A DNA stretch of 64,000 nt from Capitulum mitella. Its lineage: Eukaryota; Arthropoda; Thecostraca; Pollicipedomorpha; Pollicipedidae. Below are positions 54,901 to 64,000 of the stretch, piece after piece. The notes below the pieces were generated by a model. That model was not told where the DNA came from. It saw only the letters and a program-made list of their open reading frames with translations, and did not search any database. The stretch spans positions 32,914,368-32,978,367 of the forward strand of contig CP099841.1 of assembly GCA_030062745.1 (NCBI GenBank), written 5' to 3'. Position numbers and translations under genes: made by a program. Each line of letters opens with the position of its first letter. The stretch's first letter is position 1.

Positions 54901-57900
54901 TAGTCATGTCATGCTAAAGAAGCACAAATCGCATCACAATGTTTGCATAATGTTAGCATAGGCGGTGCTAGGGACATGCAAAAGGGGAAACTGTCACGCT
55001 CACACGTTTTTCAGATCAACTTGTGACCTTAGGCCTTAAATGACCTCCAGTGACCTTGGGGTCACTTGGAATGATGCCGTGTGCATTCGATATTATCTGT
55101 AAACGTTTTTAATAATTTGAATTCACTCTATTTCAAAAATTTCGTTTTATGGCTATTGCGATATAGTGTACGCGCACTGACATTTTAGATCATAGTTCCG
55201 TGACCCGACGCGATATCAAGCTGAAACTTGGTACACAAGTAGAGGGCGTCCTTCTACGTCATATATATTCCGAGTTTGATATTTAAAAAAACGGCGCCGA
55301 AATTATTGCGAAAAAACAAATTTTGACTTTTGGCCTTGACCTGACCTTGTAAAGTGACCTCAGACAAACAAAATTACACCTGCGCATTCCCCAACTATTT
55401 AGCTATACACCAATTTCAAGCTTTAAGTCCTATCTTAAAAACTCTGTTTTCGACAGGCATTTTCCTTTTACCCTCAACATGGTCAAAAATGACCTGAGGT
55501 GCCTCCCAAAAACGTTGCCTGGCTCCGCCCCTGAGAAAAACGGAATTTTGAAATTTTGTGACGGCGCGTAGAAAGAATATCTGGGAAAAGTCACCAAGTT
55601 TCGTGAAGCTGCGTTAAAAAGCCTGGAATTGGCAAGCAAAAAACCCGAGGGGGGCGGATTCAGCCCTCCCCCTGCCGGGAATAGGGTTAAGATGCTTTTA
55701 AATTAAAACTAACCGAAAATGGTTTTAAAGTGTAGCCTTGGGCACAGTTGCTTACATCGCTTACATTAGGAAAATTGTACACGCTTTTATGGGATAAATA
55801 TTCTTGTAAAAAGAGTAACCTGCTTCTCCTTTCAGGACAGCCAACGTTAGAGGATGCATTAGCCATCTCATATATCACAATCTTTGTTTTGCTGGAGCCA
55901 ATTACTTTTCCTGGAGCGCTAATCAAATCGTCACGTGTCATCAGCTATGCCATCAGTGGTTATGAATACTTAACATGGATCATCCACCTGTTCCGTCCAG
56001 TGGTTTTCCGGTCAATGAGTGGAATTTGTTCCCGGTGGTGGTGACCCTGAACGTCAGTGATCTGCGCGGGGCTCACGCAGCTCGGGCGGTGGGATCGCCG
56101 CCTGACCCCCCCCCCCCCCCCGCCTTGCCAGGTACGAGCGCCACGACCGGCGCATGCAGCAGATGTTCAGCCTGGTGGGCGAGTTTGTGCGCCGCTGCGG
56201 CCCGCTCTGCCTGGTGAACCTGGCGCCGGCGCTGCGCTTCGTCTGCCCCGAGTGGAGCGGGTTCGCCGCCGTCCGCGCCCACCGCGACGCCCTGATGGCG
56301 CTGTTCTCCGAGCTGGTGGAGGACGAACGGCGGGCGGCCGGCGGCGGCGGCGGCGGCGAGGCCCGGCACCTCGTCGGCCGCTACCTGGAGGAGCACGGCC
56401 ACGGCAAGGCCGACGCCGAGCGCAACCTGGCCTTCATCGTCATGGACCTGTTCATCGCCGGCTCGGAGACGACGGCCAGCTCGCTGGCCTGGGCCGCGCT
56501 CTACATGCTGCTCGAGCCGGAGGTGCAGCGGCGCGTGCAGCGCGAGCTGGACGCCGTGGTGGGCAGGCATCGGCTGCCCGCGCTAGACGACCGGCCCAGG
56601 TGAGCGGGCGCAGGACGGGCTGCGACACCCTGCGCCGTGGTGGGCGGGCATCGGCTGCCCGCGCTAGACGACCGGCCCAGGTGAGCGGGCGCAGGACGGG
56701 CTGCGACACCCTGCGCCGTGGTGGGCAGGCATCGGCTGCCCGCGCTAGACCACCGGCCCAGGTGAGCGGGCGCAGGACGGGCTGCGACACCCTGCGCCGT
56801 GGTGGGCAGGCATCGGCTGCCCGCGCTAGACCACCGGCCCAGGTGAGCGGGCGCAGGACGGGCTGCGACACCCTGCGCCGTGGTGGGCAGGCATCGGCTG
56901 CCCGCGCTAGACCACCGGCCCAGGTGAGCGGGCGCAGGACGGGCTGCGACACCCTGCGCCGTGGTGGGCAGGCATCGGCTGCCCGCGCTGGACGACCGGC
57001 CCAGGTGAGCGGGCGCAGGACGGGCTGCGACACCCTGCGGCTGGGGAGCTGCCTGAGCTGAGCTCGGGACGGGGAGGCGCTGACTACCCGCGGCCGGGCT
57101 CGGAAATATCAGCAGAAATCGGCTGACGCCGACGGAGAGGTGCGGGCTGCAGACTTGAGCCGCCGCGTTCGGGAGGCCCGCGTTTCGGATAGGCTGGCTT
57201 CTCATTAACAGGATATCCCACTGGAATGTTACGGCGGCTGTACCGGCAAAACGTTTTCAACGCTATGAGGTGTCAAAAAATTAAGACGTTTTCGTTACAG
57301 GGCATTACAGCTTGTATTGCCCTTTTATTTATGAAATGTCTCATCACCACTGCATCCGTTTCTGTCATCTCTGGCTGCTTTGAGCACATTTTCATGTACC
57401 ATCCACTCTGCGCTGACATTGCAATCCAATCGGAGACCGTCACATAAGGCACTAAAGGCCGCAGGTGAGGTCACCAAGGATAAGTGCGAGTCTGATTGAA
57501 TGTGTATTTTGAAATGGAATCCGCTCCAAACATGATATGGCCTATTATATTGCCCCAGTGAGGATCCTGTGCCCCAAGGAGGATCCCGAGGTAGGCAATC
57601 ATCTTTTTTTAATGCGGCTCTGGTGAAAGCACACGATATTCTGTGTGTTTTAGGCACATATGCCACGTGGTCACCTTTATGGGAGGTTTCATTCCAACGG
57701 TGGGTCTGAATTTGTCACATGGTGCCGAAAATGAATTTAAGGAAAATTTAGAAGGCATTGGAAATCCACAGTGTATTCTTCAGTGAGCCAGAACTTACGT
57801 GGGATCTAGTCGTTGAAATACATGTTCGATTTCAGATGCAAATTTCTTTGGATGATGCCTTATTTCCATCATGATCTCGTTTTACAAAACTATAGGAAAT

Positions 57901-60900
57901 TGCTGTTCTTCAAAAGCCAATATTTCGCCGCGCGACTATGATGTGCTTGCGTGAACAGTGAGGGTTTAGAAAGATCGGATCGGAGCTAACTGGGCGGACG
58001 CAGCGTTCGAAACGACCATTTTGTGACAAATAATTCCCAACTTTGCCCTCATTATTCCACGAACTAGCGAGTGCTGAGCTCAGGTTTATACTACCCGCGA
58101 GTCTCCGCATGACCTTTTTGCGCTCAGGGCTTTAATGTCATTTATTTAAATTTAGCAGGAGAGCGGTGCGGCGTTCTCTGAACCATTGCGCCAGATTGAC
58201 GCTGCACGCTTGAATCCAAACAAAGTTGGACATATGACCTTTACGAGAGGCGCAGTGCATTCCAGGCAGGTCAGTTTGGCCACGCTCGGTCCCTGAGGGA
58301 CAGCTGTAAACGAGGCTGGATGGAACATCTTATCACGTGCGGCCTAAAACTACTGCGTCTGCAACGGCCGATCGGTCCCAGCTGCGACGTCTGGGCGGGA
58401 AATTCAGCCAGCCAGCAGAAACGAGCACTCGCCGTCACGCGGCTCAACTATAGCAACCATCCCCTGATTTTTCAGAAACTGTGCTCGAGCCGAGGTTGCG
58501 TGCTTTCGTATCGAACAATTTCCGGCCGATTCCTGCAACAGTTTCCGGACAACGGCATCAAAAACTTCAGAATCGACGTGGAACACTTACATAAACTATC
58601 GCACACTTTTTTCATAGACTTATCTTACGGTTGATATGTCCTTCTGCACCTGTTTCAGGCGCTCCTGTTCTAATGCATACATGCATATGTAGCTAGGCCC
58701 AAGTTTGGAGTAGCCTGCCGATCCATCCACTGTCCGGATGACCTGACGATTATAAACCAATACCTTACTTTGGCGTCTTCTTATCCCTGTATCTGTGCTC
58801 ATAACGCTAGTAAACATTCCATTAGGGGAGGGGGGCTTATTCGTTTCTTCCCTCCCGAAGTCTCGAGAACTACCTGTCCGATTTATCGCAACAAACGGCT
58901 ATCGATTGGCCATGACAAGAACTTGATTTTTAAATAAGAGGTTCTGAAAATCTTGTTAAGAGTGCACACATGGGGGGGGGAAGAAGGGGTATTATTTTAT
59001 TTATCTGTCTTCCTGTACTAATTTTTAACACTGAACATGATAAAGGAGACGGCATCATGCCTATTTGGCTCCTAATGTGTTGTTTTATCTTCAGAAAACT
59101 GGCATATATTTCCCAAACATACAGTTTGGCCCAGTCACCCCGCAGTGTGTGACTGGGGTCGAGCGGGAAACCGCCGAATTTCTTGAGCATACAGCTTTCA
59201 ATTGCATTTTTACCAGTGGCGCTAGCTTAGTTAGGGACGAAATAGCAATAACCTCCACCATCCCCTCGTCATCGGTGCGAGTAGGAATTCCTCCCGTCTG
59301 GCGGGCTGTGATGTCTCCAAATCACAACTGATAGTTTGGTTCACGGCAGATGCTTCAACACGAACCAAAAACATCTTCGACATCTGCGAAAACATTACAG
59401 GTCATGAATGCGAAGGCTTTTTAAATACGAATGTGAAGCATCGAAGCTTTCGTTTAATTTTCGTTCAACCATTTGTTTGCCATACGAGGCGGGTTGTTGG
59501 TCGCGCTTAACCATGCCGCAGACTGTACACCTACCAAGGGCCGTGGCCTTGATAGGTGTACAGTCTGCCACCAAGGGATGCCGTTACATGTCAACGGACT
59601 TGCATTTCTCACATCAGATATCGTGTATCGGTGTATAATGGCAGGTCTGGTACTTATATCCGTACCCCGTGTTCAGAAACTTCTGAACTTCTGTGCCTCA
59701 CCTGTGACTGAGGGACGCAGGCGGAATCACGTCCATGGTCATGGACATTCTGAAATGACTCGGGCAGCTCTCCGTCAGTCATCTTATGATATATCATGCA
59801 CTTTGCCTTCCCAGGAATTGCATTACGCACGGCAGACGACTGACTGACGCCCGACGAGACACAGGACTTGACCCAAGACTTTGGACACCTGAGCCCAGGA
59901 GGCTGTGTGTCCTAACTCACAAACAAACAAACAAACATTACGCACGGCCTACAGGTCGGCGTGGCCTGTCACTTGATTGCTGTGTATCACATCCGCCGGC
60001 GGACGAGACAGAACCGTCTACTGGCATTACCGAATCAACGTCCTGAAGGGCGGCGATCCTCGTTCCATGCAACCAGACCTCTAACGACCTACCCACCAAA
60101 AAAAAAACGAATAACAGCATGTGATTATTTAAATCCCGCTTGAAGGGCCTCGTCTCGCCTTCCATTGATTCATTCAGTTCTAGCAAGTGTGTGACTGTCC
60201 TCTTCACCTTTACATCCTCTGTTCTTTTATACATGACGCGAGACTAGGAAAGTCATTGAGGTTTCTGATGTGCTAAGTGCAGTCCACTACGTTACATCGC
60301 TCGCCATTTCCCTGGGCGGCGTCGGACGGCCACCAGTCGGTCCCGTCCGTGTCTAACTCGTCCCGTCTGTCCCGCCGAGAGTTCCATGTGCACCACATCT
60401 CCCGCCGAGGGTCTCGTGTGCACCACATCTCCCGCCGAGGGTCCCGTGTGTCCCATATCTCCCGCTGAGGGTCCCGTGTGCACCACATCTCCCGCCGAGG
60501 GCCCCGTGCGTCCCACACCTCCCGCTGAGGGTCCCGTGTGTCCCATATCTCCCACTGAGGGTCCCGTGTGTCCCACATCTCCCGCTGAGGGTCCCGTGTG
60601 TCCCACATCTCCCGCCGAGGGTCCCGTGTGTCCCACATCTCCCGCTGAGGGTCCCGTGTGCACCACCTCCCCACCGAGGGTCCCGTGTGCACCACATCTC
60701 CCGCCGAGGGTCCCGTGTGTCCCACCTCTCCCCCGAGGGTCCCGTGTGTGCCACATTTCCCATCGAGGGTCCTCTCTGTCCCACCTTTCCCATCTCTCCC
60801 GCCGAAGGTCCCATGTGTCCCGCTTCTCCTGCTGAGGGTCCTGTGTGTCCCATCTATGCCGCGGGGGGCCCCGGGTGCCCCACCTCTCTCGGCGTCGGAG

Positions 60901-61697
60901 CAGGCTCTGTCGATCGCGAAATTCCCGCCTCCAGAGCAGTACCCTCCGTCCGCAGACTGCCGTACACAGAGGCCACGCTCAACGAGGTGGCCCGCAAGGC
61001 CTCGGTGACGCCAGTGGCGCTCGCGCACAACGCCTCGTTCCGGCCGACCAGCGTAGCAGGTGAGAGGCACGCGGCAGGACGCAGCCACGCAGCCGTCGTC
61101 TGAGCCGTACCTGGTGTTCCAAGCCCGCCGAGAGACGTGCGACCCGAGCGAGAGACGCGATCTGACCTGACCTGAGACCTGGCGCGCACGTCAAATGGCC
61201 GGCGCCTGCCGAGACTAATTGGAAACCTTGGTATGCAGGACATACCTGACGGCCCGTCTTGGTGTAGTCATTTTATTATTGCTGCGACAATAGGATGACA
61301 ATTGTCGGAAACAATGGCGTTACTCCGCCACACACAGAGGTAGGGAAAGCGAATAAACCTTGGGCCAGTTTTATTTACAGCTCAGTTGAGCAGCACCACA
61401 GATGCCGTTACTAGCCACAATGGCTGTGCTGCTGGCGTCGAAGGGCACCGTGACCGATCGGTGGACAGCTGCTCCGATCCTCTCAGGGTCGTCAGTCGTC
61501 CGTTCTCTGAAGCGTCCCGCTGCTGGCCCCCGCAGGGTACCGGGTGCCGCTCGGCTCCATGGTGCTGTTTGACCTGCACAGCGTGCACCACGACCCCGAC
61601 TATTGGGGCGATCCGGAGGCGTTCCGGCCGGAGCGCTTCCTCGCCCCCGACGGCCAGCTGAACGGCGCCGTAGACCGCCTGCTGCCGTTCGGAACTG
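47541..61697 (+). CDS. Cytochrome P450 (clan-2 type) gene, seven exons, 3' end outside window
   Basis: A microsomal monooxygenase that would use NADPH via P450 reductase; the substrate is unknown. Seven exons splice in phase to 1297 bp (432 codons + 1 nt). In order: a leucine-rich membrane anchor (1-17) and proline hinge VPPGPPTRW (25-33), then LLGNL. The C-helix is GDVSTYNRRF, with Tyr where most P450s have Trp. An unusual Gly-rich linker GGGGGG (258-263) precedes helix I AGSETT (297-302). K-helix ExxR is E354-VA-R357, then FRPERF (408-413) and LLPFGTG (427-433). The cysteine-bearing haem-loop remainder must lie in a later exon. The architecture and SVHHDPDYWGDPEAF resemble clan-2 families, but I do not assign a family number. 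Confidence 0.95.
47623..52090. other. P450 intron 1 (proximal 4.5 kb)
   Basis: AT-rich intron. Short open frames, such as 50986-51246, are not recognised. It ends with an AC microsatellite (51905-51950) and the splice-acceptor array described separately. Confidence 0.65.
51905..51950. repeat. AC microsatellite
   Basis: (CA)n of about 22 units between CCCCCTACA and TGCGCG. Confidence 0.97.
52091..52376 (+). repeat. 71-bp tandem array carrying the P450 exon 2 acceptor
   Basis: Exon-like starts at 52164, 52235 and 52306 follow CTCTCCACAG, TTCTCTGCAG and CTCTCCGCAG respectively. Each is followed by CCCACSCRCTGGCTGC and ACCTG. A fourth, decayed copy starts near 52091 without an AG. The unit is pyrimidine tract + AG + ~45 nt of exon 2. 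Only the 52306 copy is in frame. Confidence 0.92.
52306..52560 (+). CDS. P450 exon 2 (residues 28-113)
   Basis: 255 bp, starting after CTCTCTCCGCAG and ending AACCTGG|GTCAGT. It encodes PPTRWLLGNLSELMSMNG, an RFGPVLSLV strand, RDARLVRAAA and RPANFCLRFRNF. The acceptor is the third of three tandem 71-bp copies. Only this copy keeps frame with both exon 1 and the downstream exons. Confidence 0.95.
52753..52871 (+). CDS. P450 exon 3, C helix (residues 113-152)
   Basis: 119 bp after CTGCCCGCAG, ending GAGTACCAG|GTGCTG in phase 0. It encodes GLLFSEGDVSTYNRRFVLKSLREMG. The family normally reads W-x-x-x-RRF here; Tyr124 takes the Trp position, assuming no alignment slip. The remainder YIVREYQ leads into exon 4. 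Confidence 0.93.
52872..53666. other. P450 intron 3
   Basis: AT-rich middle (poly-T/A near 53220-53270) and a GC-rich end in which GCGGCCAGCTGACGTG occurs twice, with related words, just before the exon 4 acceptor. Confidence 0.6.
53667..53773 (+). CDS. P450 exon 4 (residues 153-188)
   Basis: 107 bp after GCCCCACAG, ending GGCAGGAG|GTGGGT in phase 2. It encodes EMARELAASPGGTFSMEDRFMLPAFNVVWQFVAGRR, which has the family pattern of a helix-D/E region ending NVxWxxxxGxR. Confidence 0.93.
53774..54474. other. P450 intron 4, first part
   Basis: GC-rich for ~250 bp, then AT-rich. No exon was recognised. Confidence 0.6.
54475..55690 (+). mobile_element. Family 2 TTAA element, copy B (1.22 kb) in P450 intron 4
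   Basis: TTAA at 54475-54478 and 55687-55690. Termini TTAACCCTAGTCCCGG and, inverted, TTAACCCTATTCCCGG. It is colinear with copy A in the same orientation, including CCTCCCAAAAACGTTGC and TGGCTCCGCCCCTGAG near the right end. Confidence 0.88.
56132..56599 (+). CDS. P450 exon 5, helices F to J' including helix I (residues 188-344)
   Basis: 468 bp after a C-rich tract and CTTGCCAG, ending GGCCCAG|GTGAGC in phase 2. It encodes YERHDRRMQQMF, VCPEWSGF, the linker RRAAGGGGGGEAR, YLEEHGHG, IVMDLFIAGSETTASSLAW and RELDAVVGRHRLPALDDRP. The last ~50 nt plus ~31 nt of intron form the unit of the 81-bp array that follows. The frame meets TGA directly after the first donor, so the first donor must be used. 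Confidence 0.95.
56550..57045 (+). repeat. 81-bp tandem array carrying the P450 exon 5 donor, six copies
   Basis: The donor G of CCCAG|GTGAGC occurs at 56600, 56681, 56762, 56843, 56924 and 57005, exactly 81 bp apart. Each unit holds ~47-50 nt of exon end (GTGGGC-GGCATCGGCTGCCC-GCGCTRGAC) and ~31-34 nt of intron. The copies differ at only a few bases, so the array is young. The 81-bp period makes a long artefactual open frame (56057-57061). Confidence 0.97.
58822..58990 (+). mobile_element. Fragment of a family 2 TTAA element
   Basis: CTCGAGAACTACCTGTCCGA, ACAAACGGCTATCGATT and CATGACAAGAACT match the left ~170 bp of the elements at 45476 and 54475. The right part is missing. Confidence 0.75.
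59518..59568. repeat. 22-bp inverted repeat (hairpin) with 7-nt spacer
   Basis: Left arm 59518-59539 and right arm 59547-59568 are complementary at 21 of 22 positions (GCAGACTGTACACCTA-Y-CAAGG), with spacer GCCGTGG. It lies in P450 intron 5 in sequence that otherwise looks unique. Confidence 0.9.
60380..60860. repeat. 30-bp minisatellite before P450 exon 6, about 15 copies
   Basis: Period 30 bp built from CCCGCYGAGGGTCCCGTGTG and (T/C)CC(A/C)CATCT, degenerating at both ends. The period is a multiple of three with few stops, giving artefactual frames up to 271 codons on both strands. It ends ~95 bp before the exon 6 acceptor but does not contain it. Confidence 0.93.
60956..61059 (+). CDS. P450 exon 6, K helix (residues 344-379)
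   Basis: 104 bp after CCTCCGTCCGCAG, ending GTAGCAG|GTGAGA in phase 1. It encodes LPYTEATLNEVARKA (ExxR at 354-357) and TPVALAHNASFRPTSVAG. It follows a 30-bp minisatellite that ends ~100 bp upstream. Confidence 0.95.
61060..61535. other. P450 intron 6
   Basis: 476-bp intron. Nothing special was recognised. Confidence 0.7.
61536..61697 (+). CDS. P450 exon 7, PERF and start of haem loop (residues 379-433)
   Basis: 162 bp after CCCCCGCAG, ending GGAACTG|GTGAGG in phase 1. It encodes YRVPLGSMVLFDLHSVHHD, DPEAFRPERFL and RLLPFGTG. The family continues with (K/R)RxCxG; no exon with that sequence was found from 61698 to 64000. Confidence 0.96.
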
Positions 61698-64000
61698 GTG
61701 AGGGGCGCAGGCAGCGCCGCCGCCGTGCTGGGCCACGTGTTGGCGTCCGCGAGGCGGCGGCAGCGGCGGCTCTCTCCGTGGTCGTGCTGCTGATCTGTTA
61801 TCTGTGTCTTGGCAGTGTCGTCTTTCGTCTCTTTGTCCTCGTCTCTGATCCGGCGACCTTGCGTCTGACGTGAAGCTTTCCCTTCCGAGCTGATGATGCT
61901 GTTTTTGATCAGATGAATGTGTTTTAGAAGTAGCGGTGTCATGTCCGTTCACGTGATGTTTTTTTTATGAAGCGAGTTTTCTTAGCAAGACGAGCCTGTG
62001 AAGAAAATTGGTCTTCTCTTTGGAAGACGAGTTCCATGGGTAGGTAACACATTGTTCCCACCGACCGTCTGACATCCGCCTCCGAAATATTGAGCTCTGT
62101 TTGTTTCTCGTTCGCCACATTCCGTCGGGCCGTCGTCGCTGTACCTCCGGCGGGTAATGAGGCCGTACCGGGCAGGCCGCGGCCGGCAGGAGCTCGGTCG
62201 GAAACAGTGGCCTTCTCCGCCTCCGTCCCCGGCCGGGCCGACCCCACTGCGCCGCCGGCCGCCCGCCGCTGGCGCTAAATTTAGCCTGCCGGCCTCGGCA
62301 GGCGGCGGCCATCGGTGACAGGCGACGCGGCCCGAGATTGTGGGCAGATCATATGCAGGGCCTGTTTATGTGGCTATCTTGGGCGCCGCTGGTCTGGGTC
62401 GGGGTCTGCTGCTGCCCGGAGACGGGCGCCCGTCCCATGGAAAGGCCTCCCGGCCCGGCGGCGCGTGCGCGGAGCCAATTTCGGCACAGTTTGCCGCCTG
62501 CCGCCGCTTTATCTGCTAATTGAGCTGCGGTCTGCGGTATTGCTTCTCTTCATTAGGCTCCAGAAGTATATTACGATATGGCTAAGCTTCAGGACAACAT
62601 TCAGTAGTGACGCGTCTTTCGATTTGTTAAAGACCATCACAGGATCACGCGACGTACGCTAACACTAATGAACATGAGAAATGAACTTTGAGTATTTGCT
62701 TAAAATGTCGCCGCCGTGGCCTGATGGATAAGGAGCCAGAAAACAAAGTCCAGTGTATGGCGGGCACTTAGTTCGAGTCCCAGAACGGACACCTGTATGT
62801 GGCCCGAGACTAAAAAGATCAACAAGCACGGGGCGGCCGTGTCGTGAAGTTGCACGGTACGATGAAGGACGGTCGGTTGGCACGGTCGTTGCCATTTGCT
62901 TCGGAGCCTGGAGCAAAATTATTCCATATTTGGGAACATGTGGGTGGCAGGGTCAGGACCTCAGCAATAAGCTCGGCTTAGCCTGGGCTCTGATCCCGGC
63001 GCGACCCATTTCACCACGTTCGGACTAAAATTATCAAAAGGAAATCAATAAAAAATGCCGCAGATAACCTTTAAAAAATTGCATAATTATAGGTGATACA
63101 GTGTACGCTGGTTGCAGCACAGTTATCCGACTTTTTACATAAATTGGACCCAAATGACTTGCCAGAGTGCTCGTTGTCCGCGTGTGCGCCAAGCAGTGCG
63201 CGGACCTTTCTCGTGTTTTCTAGACAAAGCGCAAAAATGAAGAGATCAAGAAACTTGAGATTTTCGGTAGCTGTTAATGCACTGTGGGAAAATTTCAAAA
63301 TTATGTCGTCCCAGGTCACTGGCCTATTTGACCTTTAAGCTACCATGTTAAAAAAAAATTGGGCGTGTACCAGTGATAGTCAAAAAGAGATAATTACGTA
63401 AGGAAAACGCCATTCTAATCCAAAACTCGTCTTCTAGAAAATATGCAGCCTCAATTTTCCGAAAAAAATGGTTGACCAGAACTCAGATCTATCAGAGATG
63501 TGGTTTTTCGTCTTTCCGCCTGACATTACCCTGTCCTTGAGGCTTTTTCGGATAAGGAAAAAATGCAAATCGCTTAATGCCCTTCTTGAATGATGCACTA
63601 TATCGTCTGTATGGATCCGGTGACCTGAGGTCAGATCAGTTGGTTATAGAATCGAATGTACGACACAGTGAGTATGAAATGCATTTGCTATGTACTTCTG
63701 GTGCGGCATGATAGGTGCACATTTCGTTTTAAACTCGTAAAGGTTTTAAAATGATATCAGCTTATGTGACCTGGCATGATCCAATACCATTTCAAAGGTC
63801 ACTTGCCACTTGGGATGTTGTAAAATTTCATGAAACACTTAAATATAACGTTTAGAGTTGGTTTCGCATGTTCACTTTTAGTTATTTCTGAGATGCAGGC
63901 AATTGTTCATTTGACATATGATGACCTTCCATGAACGTATTATTCAATTGACGTAGGATGACCTTCCATGACTGTATGGCCGTAAAATCTCTTAGTGACT
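61698..64000. other. P450 intron 7, partial
   Basis: GC-rich for ~150 bp and again at 62.15-62.5 kb, then AT-rich. It holds a SINE-like unit (62709-63057) and TGACCT-rich sequence near the right edge. No haem-loop exon (RxCxG) was found. Confidence 0.65.
62709..63057 (+). mobile_element. tRNA-derived SINE-like unit
   Basis: TGGCCTGATGGATAAGG (62717-62733) matches a tRNA box A, and GTTCGAGTCC (62771-62780) a box B, 40 bp apart. The acceptor stem does not pair, and ~280 bp of unrelated body follow, ending in an A-rich AATAAAAAA tail. This is the typical layout of a tRNA-headed SINE. Confidence 0.6.

Larger units (their letters stand above)
57046..60380. other. P450 intron 5, middle
   Basis: It contains a family 2 fragment (58822-58990) and a hairpin (59518-59568). 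CATTACGCACGGC occurs twice (~59820 and ~59937), and there is an (ACAA)n run at ~59922. No exon was recognised. Confidence 0.6.

Noticed and set aside
56057..57061. 334-codon plus-strand open frame, the longest in the window
   Set aside because: It is the wrong frame of P450 exon 5 continuing through the 81-bp array, whose period is a multiple of three. The translation is repetitive and Arg/Ala-rich, while the other frame carries all P450 motifs.
60273..61088. 271-codon minus-strand frame of THGTLGGRC-type repeats
   Set aside because: It is a by-product of the 30-bp minisatellite and runs antisense over P450 exon 6.
62709..62790. A functional tRNA gene
   Set aside because: Boxes A and B are present but the acceptor and T stems do not pair, so it is a SINE head.
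61698..64000. Haem-loop exon of the P450
   Set aside because: Searched for a phase-1-compatible AG followed by (K/R)RxCxG; nothing convincing was found, so it is taken to be outside the window.

Overview
This is eukaryotic nuclear DNA, not bacterial. Coding sequence comes as short GC-rich exons with GT/AG borders inside long AT-richer introns, and about half of the window is tandem or dispersed repeats. The malic enzyme reads like arthropod Men proteins and the P450 is of clan-2 type. I infer a pancrustacean arthropod, probably a crustacean; the species is not determined.

Two protein genes can be assembled, lying head to head. (1) On the minus strand, from 29406 to beyond the left edge, is an NADP-type malic enzyme. 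Nine exons give an uninterrupted 474-codon reading frame with all splice phases matching: 29406-29354, 10181-10016, 4242-4084, 3205-3024, 2233-2053, 1779-1651, 1305-1123, 888-663 and 398-256. The last ~100-140 residues lie outside the window. (2) On the plus strand, from 47541 to beyond the right edge, is a microsomal cytochrome P450. Seven exons give 432 codons plus one base, through the start of the haem loop: 47541-47622, 52306-52560, 52753-52871, 53667-53773, 56132-56599, 60956-61059 and 61536-61697. The exon with the haem-ligand cysteine is not in the window. The genes are not obviously linked in function: one makes cytosolic NADPH and the other is an NADPH-dependent monooxygenase class, and no more than that should be read into it.

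Layout: 1-29.4 kb is malic enzyme, with a 19-kb first intron and a 5.8-kb second intron. 29.4-30.3 kb is GC-rich upstream sequence with a 29-bp minisatellite. 30.3-47.2 kb is intergenic and full of mobile-element copies. 47.2-61.7 kb is the P450. 61.7-64 kb is P450 intron with a SINE-like unit.

The most striking pattern is that four exon/intron junctions in these two unrelated genes sit inside tandem arrays whose unit includes the splice site itself. These are the malic enzyme exon 2 acceptor (~32-bp units), the malic enzyme exon 5 acceptor (44 bp x 11), the P450 exon 2 acceptor (71 bp x 3, plus a decayed copy) and the P450 exon 5 donor (81 bp x 6). Each array presents many near-identical decoy splice sites, and where I could read the frame the decoys give frameshifts or stops.

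A second pattern is three families of ~1.2-kb non-autonomous elements, two copies each, bounded by inverted termini and TTAA (piggyBac-like). One family carries a perfect match to the ecdysone-response-element consensus in both copies.
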